A DNA stretch of 64,000 nucleotides from Nitrospirales bacterium. Lineage in GTDB: Bacteria > Nitrospirota > Nitrospiria > Nitrospirales > UBA8639. Position numbers and translations under genes: made by a program. The stretch spans positions 124,001 to 188,000 of the forward strand of contig JAJDBP010000031.1 in the NCBI GenBank assembly GCA_029261295.1, given 5' to 3'. Shown here piece by piece: positions 35,974 to 44,984 of the stretch (position 1 is the first letter of the stretch; the number at the start of each line of letters is the position of its first letter). The notes beneath the pieces were generated by a model, which worked only from the letters and a program-made list of their open reading frames with translations, was not told the DNA's origin and did not search any database.

Positions 35974-36522
35974 GTGACACCGAAGCATCTCATTATTGAT
36001 GGCTATAATGTCTTAGGAGCGATGGGTCTTCCTCCACAAAAGGTTGTGGGCCAAGGAGAAGGGCATCGTGATCAATTTGTGGCAAGACTTGGCCTCTATG
36101 GGCAGCGTATTCAATGTCCTATTACTGTGATATTTGATGCTTGGCGTCAACCAGGAAACATGCGAAACACCGCTCATCAATCTGGGGTGACGGTCATCTA
36201 TTCGGCAGAGGGTGAACGCGCCGACCAAATCATTCAACAGCTCGTCCGACAATATGGAAAAGAGACCGCTATTGTGTCCTCTGACTTAGAAGTGACAAAT
36301 GTGGCTCGCGCACATGGGGCTTTTGTTATTCGTTCTCAGGAATTTCTGACTCGGCTGCAAAAAGGGAATCAGGCATCAGCAACCGTTCGTGTTGCCAGAG
36401 GAAAGCCCGAGGACAAAGATGACAGTGAGAGTCCAATAGTGAGGTCGAAAGAAAAGAAGGGCAATCCAAGAAAATTGCCAAAAAAACTTCGGCAACGAAA
36501 TCGGATTATGAAGAGATTTTAA
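35974..36522 (+). CDS. NYN-domain (YacP-like) predicted RNA-binding/nuclease protein
   Basis: About 182 residues from a GTG at 35974, where AAGGA stands at good spacing and the product begins like other YacP proteins (HLIIDGYNVLGAMG). GVTVIYSAEGERADQII and AIVSSDLEVTNVARAHGA are the conserved acidic regions of NYN/PIN-like nucleases. The C-terminus is strongly basic. Its end overlaps the end of the convergent tatD gene by 17 bases. Function in RNA turnover is family-based inference. Confidence 0.82.
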   Translation: MTPKHLIIDGYNVLGAMGLPPQKVVGQGEGHRDQFVARLGLYGQRIQCPITVIFDAWRQPGNMRNTAHQSGVTVIYSAEGERADQIIQQLVRQYGKETAIVSSDLEVTNVARAHGAFVIRSQEFLTRLQKGNQASATVRVARGKPEDKDDSESPIVRSKEKKGNPRKLPKKLRQRNRIMKRF

Positions 36523-37288
36523 AGAGACGTTTGGCGTTATTCGTAGTTAATTGAGAAATTTGCTCCAGTCCAGTCGCAGAGTCTGGGTATTTTAATTCTG
36601 CTATTTGTTCTGCAACATATTTTACATAGGCTGATTCATTGCGTTTCCCTCGAAAGGGAACTGGCGTGAGGTAGGGAGCATCGGTTTCAATAAGGATACG
36701 ATCATCCGGAACAGTACGAATGACGTCTCGAAGTAGCGTGGCATTGCGAAATGTAATAATTCCAGAAAATGAGAGATAAAATCCCAAGTCCAACGCTTCC
36801 TTGGCCAGCCAAGGATCCCCGGAAAAACAATGAAAAACCCCTCCTATCGATTCGGCATGCTCTTCCCTCAGAATGGTCATGGTATCTTCCTGAGCCTCTC
36901 GTGTGTGGATCACAAGGGGGAGGTTGAGGGATTTGGCTAGTGCCACTTGTTCACGAAATTGTTGGCGTTGGGTCTCACGGGGGGAATGATCATAGTGATA
37001 ATCAAGCCCAATTTCTCCAAATGCCACAACTTTGGGCTGTTGGGCTAATTGCCGAAGTTCTTCATACCAATGAGGCTCAATTCTCTTCACTTCATGAGGA
37101 TGAACCCCCACAGTGGCATAGACATTAGGGCGTTCGATGGCGATTTTTACCGCTGAAGTGCTGGTAGAAAGGTCACAGCCAATGGTGATGAATGCGCCGA
37201 CTCCGGCTTCCTCCGCGCGCTGAAAGACTGCGTCTCGATCAGCGTCGTATCGTAAGTCATCCAGATGGACATGGGTATCAATCAACAT
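36506..37288 (-). CDS. tatD: TatD-family metal-dependent deoxyribonuclease
   Basis: 260 residues. I chose the ATG at 37288, with AAGGAG seven bases ahead and the normal TatD opening MLIDTHVHLDDLRYD (metal-ligand His pair). GEIGLDYHYDHSPRETQ, LPLVIHTREAQEDTM, GVFHCFSGDPWLAK and LIETDAPYLTPVPFRG supply the other metal ligands. A longer frame from 37327 is not supported. TIM-barrel hydrolase acting on DNA or nucleotides. Confidence 0.93.
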   Translation of the reverse strand: MLIDTHVHLDDLRYDADRDAVFQRAEEAGVGAFITIGCDLSTSTSAVKIAIERPNVYATVGVHPHEVKRIEPHWYEELRQLAQQPKVVAFGEIGLDYHYDHSPRETQRQQFREQVALAKSLNLPLVIHTREAQEDTMTILREEHAESIGGVFHCFSGDPWLAKEALDLGFYLSFSGIITFRNATLLRDVIRTVPDDRILIETDAPYLTPVPFRGKRNESAYVKYVAEQIAELKYPDSATGLEQISQLTTNNAKRLFKISS

Positions 37289-37407
37289 GAAATAACTCCT
37301 TTGTTCTTGGGTGCCACATGGTAGCATATGAAGGGTATTATGTTGTAGTGATGATTCAAATGGTTTGGCTGCGATGTTCCGAAAAAGAGGCTAGATCGTG
37401 AGTGCTC

Positions 37408-37959
37408 ATGATGTCTTTTGACGAAGAATTATTTCGAGTGATTAATGGATGGGCTGGTCAATTCCCGGCGTTGGATTGGTTTATGCTGCAATGCTCACAA
37501 GAAAGCAATTTGCTCATTCCTGTGATTTTGGCCGTCGTGTATTGGGGCTGGATTAAATGGGATGAAGCCAAATTTGCGGCACCAACTTTAGGACTGCTCA
37601 TAGGGTTGAGTGATTTGTTAGGAGGGCAATTGAAGAATGTGATTGGTCGTTCTCGCCCTTGCCAAGTTCTTGCCCAGGTTCATGAGATGGTCGGATGCGG
37701 GGGAAGCTTTAGTATGCCCTCGAATCATGCACTCAATTCGAGTACAGCCATTGCTTTCTTTGCGACTCTCTACCCCTCCCTAGGGTGGGTTCTCTGGCCA
37801 CTGATGGTTCTTGTTGGAATCTCACGTGTGTATTTGGGGGCACATTACGCTACCGATGTATTGGTTGGGTGGGGGATTGGGTTGGTGTTAGGAGCTGGTG
37901 TGGCTTGCCTATTGAAAATTAAAGTGTTTCACCGAGATAAGAATATTAAGCATTCTTAA
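37408..37959 (+). CDS. PAP2-family phosphatase (undecaprenyl-diphosphatase-like)
   Basis: 183 residues with about five membrane helices. The PAP2 catalytic motifs are present: KNVIGRSRPCQ (motif 1, Lys and Arg), SMPSNHALNSSTA (motif 2 with catalytic His; usual PSGH is PSNH) and SRVYLGAHYATDVLVGWGIG (motif 3). Likely recycles lipid pyrophosphates or phosphatidic acids at the membrane. The start is uncertain among nearby ATGs at 37408 and 37411 and a GTG at 37402. Confidence 0.88.
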   Translation: MMSFDEELFRVINGWAGQFPALDWFMLQCSQESNLLIPVILAVVYWGWIKWDEAKFAAPTLGLLIGLSDLLGGQLKNVIGRSRPCQVLAQVHEMVGCGGSFSMPSNHALNSSTAIAFFATLYPSLGWVLWPLMVLVGISRVYLGAHYATDVLVGWGIGLVLGAGVACLLKIKVFHRDKNIKHS

Positions 37960-38241
37960 CTTCATTGCCTTCTTTCCTCTTGGACTCAGAGGTCATTCCG
38001 ATGATCATTTGGTTTTGGCCAAAGGACTCAAATTTACTAATACCCAGGTCGGACTTATTAAATCGTGCGGACCTATACTATGGAGTGGTAGATCAACTCG
38101 CTTTGCTCAGACAAGGTCCGCCAATCAATTTGAGCGTCAGCCCAATTGGCTGAGTTGAAAGTGTTGGTGGAAAAAGAACTACGGTTAATTTCTGACAGGA
38201 CAAAAGGAGGTTTCAACAAACTATTAATTTGAAAGCGCAAT

Positions 38242-38556
38242 CTAAGTTATTTTAGGAATTATCCAGACCCTTGGTTTGCCTCTTGAATCAGGATCCCATC
38301 CGTTTGATATAGCTTCTTCCACAAGACTTGTTATACGAACTTCGAATTCCTTGGTTGAGCTAGGCATACCATTCATATATTCGTTCCACGGAAATTCTAT
38401 AATTAATTCTTTAGAACGCCTAGGTTTTTTGCACACGCTCACAGAAATTCCCCTGAGGCCTTCGTACAAGTTCGACCTTCCACCAAAGTGCCGAATATGC
38501 CAATGCAATTTGTGGGTCAACACCTGAATCGCATTTGAACTTTGAAAATTTGTCAT
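38242..38556 (-). CDS. hypothetical protein, 104 residues
   Basis: A soluble protein beginning MTNFQSSNAIQVLTHKLHWH with basic N-terminal half and a middle acidic/aromatic stretch (LIIEFPWNEYMNGMPSS), ending with RGKPRVWIIPKIT. No ribosome site is clear and no family is recognised. I prefer this strand to the overlapping plus-strand frame because of its more protein-like composition. It sits alone between PAP2 and a metal exporter. Confidence 0.5.
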   Translation of the reverse strand: MTNFQSSNAIQVLTHKLHWHIRHFGGRSNLYEGLRGISVSVCKKPRRSKELIIEFPWNEYMNGMPSSTKEFEVRITSLVEEAISNGWDPDSRGKPRVWIIPKIT

Positions 38557-38694
38557 TAGGGAAATTGGGTTAAATGTTCATCAAGGTTTGAGTGATATTT
38601 GGGGAACAAGGTACGCACATCTTGTCAGGATCGCTTTCGAATCATGTTTTTGCGGATAGGCGTTGTGAATCATTTGTAACAAAGGTGCATTATT

Positions 38695-39651
38695 TCAGTG
38701 ATGATGGGCGTGAGGCATGGCGGGTTCATCTGAGGATTCTTTTGTGAGGTGGTTGAGGTTGCAATGGAGGTCATCTCTCTCATGGCATTCGGTTTCTATT
38801 TGGATGGTCTGATGATGAATGCCAAATTGTGATGAAAGAAGTGTTTGGATGGGCTGGAGGAGTTGATCTTTATCTGAGACGGTATCCATGTCTGCGAGAA
38901 CATGACATGTCAGCATGATAATTCTTGGTTCCACTGACCAGATATGGAGGTCATGGACTTTTTTGACTCCAGGAATCGCTTCGAGGTTAGTGACAATTGT
39001 TGAGGTGTTGAGGTGTGGGGGAGTAGATTCCAAGAGAATATCCAATGATTCTCGAAAGAGCGGCAAACTGCCTCTAATAATCACCACCACTAGGACCAAG
39101 CTGATGAGAGGATCTAAAATCGTGAGATTCGTGAGGGCGATGCCCAGCCCACAGAGAATGACGCCTACTGACATCCAGGCATCCATCATCATATGAAGAA
39201 ATGCGCCGCGAATATTCAAGTCGTTTTTAGCCCCTTGTCGCAATAACCACGCTACTCCAAAATTGGCAATCATACTGATTCCCGCAATTCCCATAACCCA
39301 CAGGCCGGGAATATGTTCCAGTGGGGTCATCAGACGGTAAAACGCAATTCCAGCGATTATGAGGCCAGATATGAGTAAGGTGAGGCTGTTGAGGAAGGCG
39401 GCAATGGTTCCAGCACGGTGGTAGCCAAAGGTCCGTTCTTCAGTTGCGGGACGACTAGCTAGAATATGGGCATATAAGGCAAGCAACAAGGAACCTTGAT
39501 CGATAAGGTTATGGCTGGCATCACTAATGAGCCCAAGGCTATTGGTCCAATAGCCTCCAATGAATTCAGCAAGAATAATAATGCCATTTAAGACTAGGCC
39601 GAGTTTAAGCCGGTGGGTCAGAGGAGAGGGTGAACCATGGGAATGAGACAT
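38695..39651 (-). CDS. cation diffusion facilitator (CzcD/ZitB-type metal exporter)
   Basis: 318 residues, six membrane helices. The hallmark FIGGYWTNSLGLISDASHNLID contains the first metal-site Asp pair (here HNLID); the second half of the site is in FLHMMMDAWMSVGVILCG (HxxxD). A C-terminal cytoplasmic domain (GVKKVHDLHIWSVEPR) follows. Both ends are His-rich (HSHGS and HAHHH). Expected to export Zn, Co or related divalent ions with proton antiport. No regulator is adjacent. Confidence 0.9.
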   Translation of the reverse strand: MSHSHGSPSPLTHRLKLGLVLNGIIILAEFIGGYWTNSLGLISDASHNLIDQGSLLLALYAHILASRPATEERTFGYHRAGTIAAFLNSLTLLISGLIIAGIAFYRLMTPLEHIPGLWVMGIAGISMIANFGVAWLLRQGAKNDLNIRGAFLHMMMDAWMSVGVILCGLGIALTNLTILDPLISLVLVVVIIRGSLPLFRESLDILLESTPPHLNTSTIVTNLEAIPGVKKVHDLHIWSVEPRIIMLTCHVLADMDTVSDKDQLLQPIQTLLSSQFGIHHQTIQIETECHERDDLHCNLNHLTKESSDEPAMPHAHHH

Positions 39652-39750
39652 AGACTACAGTGTCCCATGATTAGTGAGAACGAACAAGTTTCTATGAAAC
39701 CTGGAAGGGCAATTGAGATGGAGGAGACTGGAAAAATGAATTGAGATGAG

Positions 39751-39786
39751 AAAATTCGACGATCGGATAGATTTCTCCGATCGTCG
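39751..39786 (-). terminator. terminator after the YtxH-like gene
   Basis: Perfect 11-bp stem CGACGATCGGA / TCCGATCGTCG with an eight-base loop (39757-39786), followed on the minus strand by AATTTTCTC. It begins about 25 bases after the stop of the 39811-40128 gene and ends the long glgC-treY transcript. Confidence 0.82.
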
Positions 39787-39810
39787 CCAGAAGTGGGCTA
39801 GACCGATCGC

Positions 39811-40128
39811 TTAGTCTTCAAATGAATTTTCTGGGGAAGTTTTAACGGCTTGTTTGGTGGTGTCGACTGCAGAATTAACCCGTGTCGCTGCATGTTTCAT
39901 GGTTTCTTTCGCTTCTTCGGACCATGACTGCATGGCTTCTTTGGTTTGAGCTGCCATCTCAGAAAATTCGTCCTGGGCGGTTCTGGCACCTCGGACGATT
40001 CGGTTGCGCAGTGATGAGCCAGATTCTGGGGTGAGCATAATGGCGGCTCCGGCTCCTAATAAAAACCCGGCAATAAAGACAAACCCATTGACCCAGCTTG
40101 AATCTCCTTGTCCATTATTATCACTCAT
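39811..40128 (-). CDS. YtxH-like small membrane protein
   Basis: 105 residues. A short polar start is followed by one membrane helix (GFVFIAGFLLGAGAAIML) with the typical LTPESGSSLRNRIVRGAR junction of YtxH proteins, then a long amphipathic helix. GGAAGG precedes the ATG. Proteins of this kind are stress-linked and of unclear function. A second copy type lies at 52097-52333 at the other end of the glycogen/trehalose block. Confidence 0.8.
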   Translation of the reverse strand: MSDNNGQGDSSWVNGFVFIAGFLLGAGAAIMLTPESGSSLRNRIVRGARTAQDEFSEMAAQTKEAMQSWSEEAKETMKHAATRVNSAVDTTKQAVKTSPENSFED

Positions 40129-40156
40129 CGTGAGGTCCTTCCTGATCGTACCATGG

Positions 40157-40417
40157 TTATGATTGTCGTTGGTTATTTTTGGCGGTTCCCATCATGGCCA
40201 TGATGGCTCCCCCTAAACAGACGCCAGAAGCAAATACTAAACTATACGAAAAGCCGGTTCGGAGTTCTGGCCACGTATCCAAAACTCGCTTCCATAAGGG
40301 AAGTTCGTCGGTGACATGAACATGGCCTTCCCAGCCTAATTCTCCCTGAGGCATATCATGGTCGGATAGTTCTTCCTCATCATTAGGGCGGACAGTGTTG
40401 AGATTGGTCACAGTCAT
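40157..40417 (-). CDS. small membrane protein, 86 residues
   Basis: An acidic N-terminal half ([20 protein letters not shown]) and a C-terminal single helix ([20 protein letters not shown]). Its start overlaps the treY stop by four bases (ATGA), and the YtxH-like gene begins 28 bases beyond, so all three are probably cotranscribed. No family recognised. Confidence 0.7.
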   Translation of the reverse strand: MTVTNLNTVRPNDEEELSDHDMPQGELGWEGHVHVTDELPLWKRVLDTWPELRTGFSYSLVFASGVCLGGAIMAMMGTAKNNQRQS

Positions 40418-43374
40418 GAAAGGGGCTCCAGTACCGCAAAAGGAAAATGTGAAAATAACCTGGCCATGGGTAATTCTAACATGTTTGAGTCATTTTGTGG
40501 AGACACAATTTCTTGGGTGAAAATGTTGCGATAGGAATGGCTCTTAAAGTCTGAAGGAAGAGAGACTCCCGTTTGGCCCCAGACAGACTCTCCTACAGGT
40601 AGGCTTGCCGGGTCGCCAATGAGTTGAGTCAAGAATCGAGGCAAAATAGTCAAACTCGCCTTAGGGCCTTCTCGTCGAATGAATCCACAGATATTGTCTG
40701 CATATTCTCCATGTGTTTCTAATGGACCATATGTGCCATTCAAAAAGAGAGAAGAATGGCGTTTGCGATAGAGAAGCGCAGTCTGCGTGATATACATTTT
40801 TATCAAGCCATTGTCGGCATGTTGGAACAAAAACTGGAGAAGATCTACTGGGGCGAGCTTTTCCTGGAGGTCCTGTAATTCGGCCAGCCGTTCTTGATAA
40901 TACCCATAATCGATAAGCCCTCGGTTATCTGGGTCAACTAAGGATAAATCCCAAAGTTCGGTCCCTTGGTAAAAGTCAGGGACTCCAGGAGCCAATACTT
41001 TAATCAGGACTTGAGACAATGAATTATACAGCCCATACCCTGCGATGCGGCGCTGAAATGGCAGGAAATCTTCCAAAAAGGCATTCTTGTTTGTTGGAGA
41101 AAGAATACGGTCAAGAAATTTCAAGACCGCCTGTTCATAGGCTTCATCTGGATTCAGCCAGCTACTCGTGACTTTAGCTTCCCGTAAGGCTTTGACCATA
41201 TAGGTTTTGAGGCGTTCTGAAAATTTCGTACGGACTTCATCGGAAATGGAATCGAAAGGCCAGATCCCTAGCAAGGTTTGGTAGATCAAATATTCTTCAT
41301 TGCGGCTGGGGACCAATTGCTCTTCAAGCCGATGGGCAGCCTTTTTGTTGAGGCGAGTCCAAGTGCGAAGTCTGTTCCGCCATTCGATAGGAATTTCAGA
41401 GAGGACGTTGATGCGTGCCCGAACATCTTCACTGCGCTTGGTGTCATGAGTGGAGGTTGACGAGAGGCTCCAAGGCCAATGGTCAGCCCGCTCTTGCATA
41501 TAATGATGGAATTTTGAAAGAGATAAGCCAAAATGTTGTGGTTCGCCACCAACTTCATTTAACGAGGTGAGGCGGTTGTATTGATAGAATGCGGTGTCTT
41601 CTACGCCTTTGGCCGTAACTGGACTGGTCGTTTGTTGAAATTTCATGACAAAGGGGCGAATGATTTCCCAATCCAAAGAGGTCGAGTCTTGTGGGGTGGT
41701 ATTCGTCAGCACGTCACGAATGAAATCGAAAACTAAATTGCTGAGAGCAGGATTCCGCCTCTTGGCCCGTGCCACAGCTAGTCGAATATAGGCACGGTCT
41801 CGGTCAGTGATCGGTTCCTTTGCCTCTGGACGAATATAGGTGCGATAGACCGGGAAACACGCAATGATTTCACGAATGGCGTAAATCAAACTATTGAGCG
41901 TGAAGTCACGGGAGCGGCGGTTCTGTTCAGAAAGCACATTGAGTTCGTGCCCCAGTGCATTGATCTCTCCAGCCATAGAACTCGTCATGATCAATTTTTT
42001 GCAATGATAAATTAGATCATCATAGTGGAGTGAGGGCTTGGAGAATCGCGTATAGATCTGCTCAAATTGTCGTTGATGAGAAGGGTGAACGAATAGATGG
42101 TTGACCAGCGAGAGAAAACCATATCCAGTTGTGCCATGAACCGGCCAGTCGGGATTCAATCGTTCCCCGGTACCTAATATTTTTTCGACTAACATGTAGA
42201 GCACTCGTCCTTGGGAGTCGGGAGCAGCGTGGAACTGTTGAGCGGCCCAGGCTTGCCATTGAGCCAGGTAGCCTTGGGGATCATACAGCCCATCTACGTG
42301 GTCAATACGCAATCCGGTTACCGCACCAGAGGAGACCAGGTCAAAGATTTTTTGTTGAGCTTCCTGAAAGACGGCTGGTTGTTCCATACGAATGGCTGCC
42401 AATTGATTAATATCAAAAAAACGTCGGTAATTAATTTCTTCTCCTGCCACTCGCCAATAGGCCAATCGATAGGCTTGATTGGAAACCAATGAATCTAAAA
42501 GATCGAAACTTTGTGGGGTGCCCTTATTGCCGTTGAGTAATCGAAGATTTTCGTGGAGAAAATCTTTGAGGGGTTGATACACGGAGACCAGAGCTGAGAG
42601 TCGGCGCTGAATCACCTCTTTTTCTCGATAGCGTTCAGCAATACGTTCTGGATCGGTTTCAGTTCGTGTTGGCAAATGAGAAAGGGCGGTGATGATACTG
42701 TGATATTCTTGGAGATGAGCGGCCTCTTCCTCAAGAGCCTGAGGGAGATCGTCTTGCCGAAAACTAAGCACAATAGACCATGTAGAAGGATCTAAAGGCA
42801 GGCGATGTTCATAATACTGTAAGAAAAGTTTCCCATCATCATAATGAAGGACGATTTCTTGATTTTCTAAAACGATCCCATATTGGTCACCCAAAATGGG
42901 AAGCAGGACAGTGTTTGCTAGTTCTGGCTTAACCGGCGTCCAATCAATATCAAAAAATGTGGCGTAATGAGAAGATGGTCCATTTTCCAGAACATCTTGC
43001 CACCAGAGGTTGGCAGAGCCAGCAATGCCCATGTGATTGGGGACGACATCAAGCAATTGCCCCATCGCATGCTTCTGTAGCGTGGAGATAAAGACCTCGT
43101 AGTCCGCCTCGGTGCCAATTTCAGGATTGAGGACCGTAGGGTCAACCACATCATAGCCATGAGTACTGTCAGGTGCGGCTTTGAGATAGGGGGAGGCATA
43201 ACAATCAGTGATGCCGAGTTTTTGAAGATAGGGAATCAGTCGGGCGGCGTCTAAAAAAGTAAACGAACGATTGAATTGCAAGCGGTAGGTCGAAAGTGGA
43301 ATACGAGGAACGTCAGCAGACATGATCGATGGATCACGTGAGAGAGGAAGATGATGTGATCGCTCGACCTCCAT
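40414..43374 (-). CDS. treY: malto-oligosyltrehalose synthase
   Basis: About 986 residues; converts the reducing end of an alpha-glucan to a trehalosyl unit. GH13 barrel motifs are visible: [12 protein letters not shown] (region I), [13 protein letters not shown] (region II) and a catalytic Glu region later (LVEKIL), with the family-specific opening [20 protein letters not shown]. Length is normal for TreY. Start is uncertain: ATG at 43374 has GGAA upstream and overlaps glgC; ATG at 43323 begins just before the conserved part. It works with TreZ (47588-49483). Confidence 0.92.
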   Translation of the reverse strand: MEVERSHHLPLSRDPSIMSADVPRIPLSTYRLQFNRSFTFLDAARLIPYLQKLGITDCYASPYLKAAPDSTHGYDVVDPTVLNPEIGTEADYEVFISTLQKHAMGQLLDVVPNHMGIAGSANLWWQDVLENGPSSHYATFFDIDWTPVKPELANTVLLPILGDQYGIVLENQEIVLHYDDGKLFLQYYEHRLPLDPSTWSIVLSFRQDDLPQALEEEAAHLQEYHSIITALSHLPTRTETDPERIAERYREKEVIQRRLSALVSVYQPLKDFLHENLRLLNGNKGTPQSFDLLDSLVSNQAYRLAYWRVAGEEINYRRFFDINQLAAIRMEQPAVFQEAQQKIFDLVSSGAVTGLRIDHVDGLYDPQGYLAQWQAWAAQQFHAAPDSQGRVLYMLVEKILGTGERLNPDWPVHGTTGYGFLSLVNHLFVHPSHQRQFEQIYTRFSKPSLHYDDLIYHCKKLIMTSSMAGEINALGHELNVLSEQNRRSRDFTLNSLIYAIREIIACFPVYRTYIRPEAKEPITDRDRAYIRLAVARAKRRNPALSNLVFDFIRDVLTNTTPQDSTSLDWEIIRPFVMKFQQTTSPVTAKGVEDTAFYQYNRLTSLNEVGGEPQHFGLSLSKFHHYMQERADHWPWSLSSTSTHDTKRSEDVRARINVLSEIPIEWRNRLRTWTRLNKKAAHRLEEQLVPSRNEEYLIYQTLLGIWPFDSISDEVRTKFSERLKTYMVKALREAKVTSSWLNPDEAYEQAVLKFLDRILSPTNKNAFLEDFLPFQRRIAGYGLYNSLSQVLIKVLAPGVPDFYQGTELWDLSLVDPDNRGLIDYGYYQERLAELQDLQEKLAPVDLLQFLFQHADNGLIKMYITQTALLYRKRHSSLFLNGTYGPLETHGEYADNICGFIRREGPKASLTILPRFLTQLIGDPASLPVGESVWGQTGVSLPSDFKSHSYRNIFTQEIVSPQNDSNMLELPMARLFSHFPFAVLEPLS

Positions 43375-44623
43375 AGGATTTTCCACGTGCAATGGTCGTG
43401 AGCCCTAATTTTCCTGAAGCGCGTTTTACCAAACGACCTTTGTCGCCACCCAAGTTGGTGCCGGATTCAATCACGTTAAACCGATCAACGATACAGCGCT
43501 GGAGATGACACTTTGGCCCAATAACCGTTCCATCCAAAATAATAGATTCTTCGATCGTACAGCCTTCGCCAATGCGAACATTTCGGCCAATAATTGAGCG
43601 GGTGATCGTGCTGTCGATCACAAGGCTCCCTTGGCCCACCATCGCATCATCCATTTGCGAACGAACCATGCTGGCTACCGGGTCAGTCAACGCATCTGTC
43701 GTAATAGGCCACTTCACATTTCGTAAATCAAAGATTGGGCTTTCACCTAAGACATCCATATTGGCTTGCCAATAGGCTTCCATCGTTCCCACATCCCGCC
43801 AATAGCCCCATTCTTCATAGGGATGAATCCCTGGTACGGCATTCTCCATAAAATCGTATGCTAAGACTCGATGGGACTTGATGAGGGATGGAATTATATC
43901 TCGCCCAAAATCATGGGTACCAGCTTTGCTGGCATCGTTCTCTAAGATTCGAACTAACGTGTCCGCATTAAAAATATAATTCCCCATGGAACTGTATGAC
44001 ATTTCTGGATTACCAGGCATAGGTTTAGGCTGAGCGGGTTTTTCTTCAAAGCCCATAATCTGATAATCCGAGCTGGCTTCAATGATGCCAAAGCCTTTGG
44101 CGGCATGAATCGGGACGGGGAGTGCGGCCACGGTCACTTCGGCTTGCTGATCAAGATGAAACTGGATCATTTGTCGAAGATCCATCCGGTAAATATGATC
44201 CGCTCCAAAAACGGCCACGAGACCTGGGGCAAAATCCTGAATCAGATTGATGTTCTGATAGACGGCATCGGCCGTTCCTTCATACCATTTTCCTCGTCCC
44301 TTCATTTGTGGAGGGACGACAGTGATAAACGCTTGTCGATTGGGTCCGCTAAAACGCCAGGCTCGTCGAAGGTGCTCAATGAGTGATTGAGACCGATATT
44401 GCACGAGCACATACATGGCTTGAATGCCTGAGTTGATGAAATTACTCAGCACAAAATCGGCAATCCGATAATTGCCGGCAAAAGGCACTGAAGGCTTGCT
44501 CCGTTGTTCGGTCAGAGGCATCAATCGTTCACCTTTGCCCCCGGCCATAATCATAGCCAGGACCTTTTGGGGCAATCGTTCGGTTACCGAACTTTTCCGG
44601 CGTGTGGGAGGAGATTTTTTCAT
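43334..44623 (-). CDS. glgC: glucose-1-phosphate adenylyltransferase
   Basis: 429 residues. [20 protein letters not shown] is the nucleotide-binding loop, [13 protein letters not shown] and [14 protein letters not shown] line the active site, IGFEEKP-like [10 protein letters not shown] binds glucose-1-P, and the C-terminal ~120 residues form a left-handed beta-helix ([18 protein letters not shown]). It supplies ADP-glucose for glycogen. Its start overlaps the LapA-like gene by four bases and its end overlaps or nearly abuts treY, indicating a tight operon. Confidence 0.95.
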   Translation of the reverse strand: MKKSPPTRRKSSVTERLPQKVLAMIMAGGKGERLMPLTEQRSKPSVPFAGNYRIADFVLSNFINSGIQAMYVLVQYRSQSLIEHLRRAWRFSGPNRQAFITVVPPQMKGRGKWYEGTADAVYQNINLIQDFAPGLVAVFGADHIYRMDLRQMIQFHLDQQAEVTVAALPVPIHAAKGFGIIEASSDYQIMGFEEKPAQPKPMPGNPEMSYSSMGNYIFNADTLVRILENDASKAGTHDFGRDIIPSLIKSHRVLAYDFMENAVPGIHPYEEWGYWRDVGTMEAYWQANMDVLGESPIFDLRNVKWPITTDALTDPVASMVRSQMDDAMVGQGSLVIDSTITRSIIGRNVRIGEGCTIEESIILDGTVIGPKCHLQRCIVDRFNVIESGTNLGGDKGRLVKRASGKLGLTTIARGKSYGGRAITSSSSLT

Positions 44624-44928
44624 ACGTCAGGTGAGTGAATCACAACAGCGTCAGTGTCTACAGTCGTTGTGTGTTTGGCGATCGTTTGCTCTAATTCCGT
44701 TATGGTCTTTTGCTGTTGAGAAATCAGCCGTCTTTTCTTAATAAACGATGGAAAGGAGGCGAGAACGCTCAGAAGGACCCCACAGGCCAATGCCGTGAGA
44801 AGGATGACCACTAAAGAGCCCTGGAATCGCCACGAGAAAAAATTAATGATAATCGGTTCGGCGTTTTGCAATGAAAAGGCAACAGCAAAAAACAGAACGA
44901 GTAGAAATGTAAAGAGTACAGAATACAT
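44620..44928 (-). CDS. LapA-domain small membrane protein
   Basis: 102 residues with two membrane helices (LFTFLLVLFFAVAFSLQN; SLVVILLTALACGVLLSVL) joined by the LapA hallmark QNAEPIIINFFSWRF, then a cytoplasmic coiled coil. LapA (YciS-like) proteins help assemble lipopolysaccharide machinery elsewhere. Here it heads the glgC-treY operon (four-base overlap with glgC) and is divergent from glgB, whose start is 56 bases away. Confidence 0.82.
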   Translation of the reverse strand: MYSVLFTFLLVLFFAVAFSLQNAEPIIINFFSWRFQGSLVVILLTALACGVLLSVLASFPSFIKKRRLISQQQKTITELEQTIAKHTTTVDTDAVVIHSPDV

Positions 44929-44984
44929 AGGGGAGAGAGTTTGATATACTTCTTTCTAGTTAACATAGAACCTTTTGATTGGCA

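Noticed and set aside
37965-38153. 62-codon plus-strand frame after the PAP2 gene
   Set aside because: No ribosome site, no motif; reads as non-coding spacer.
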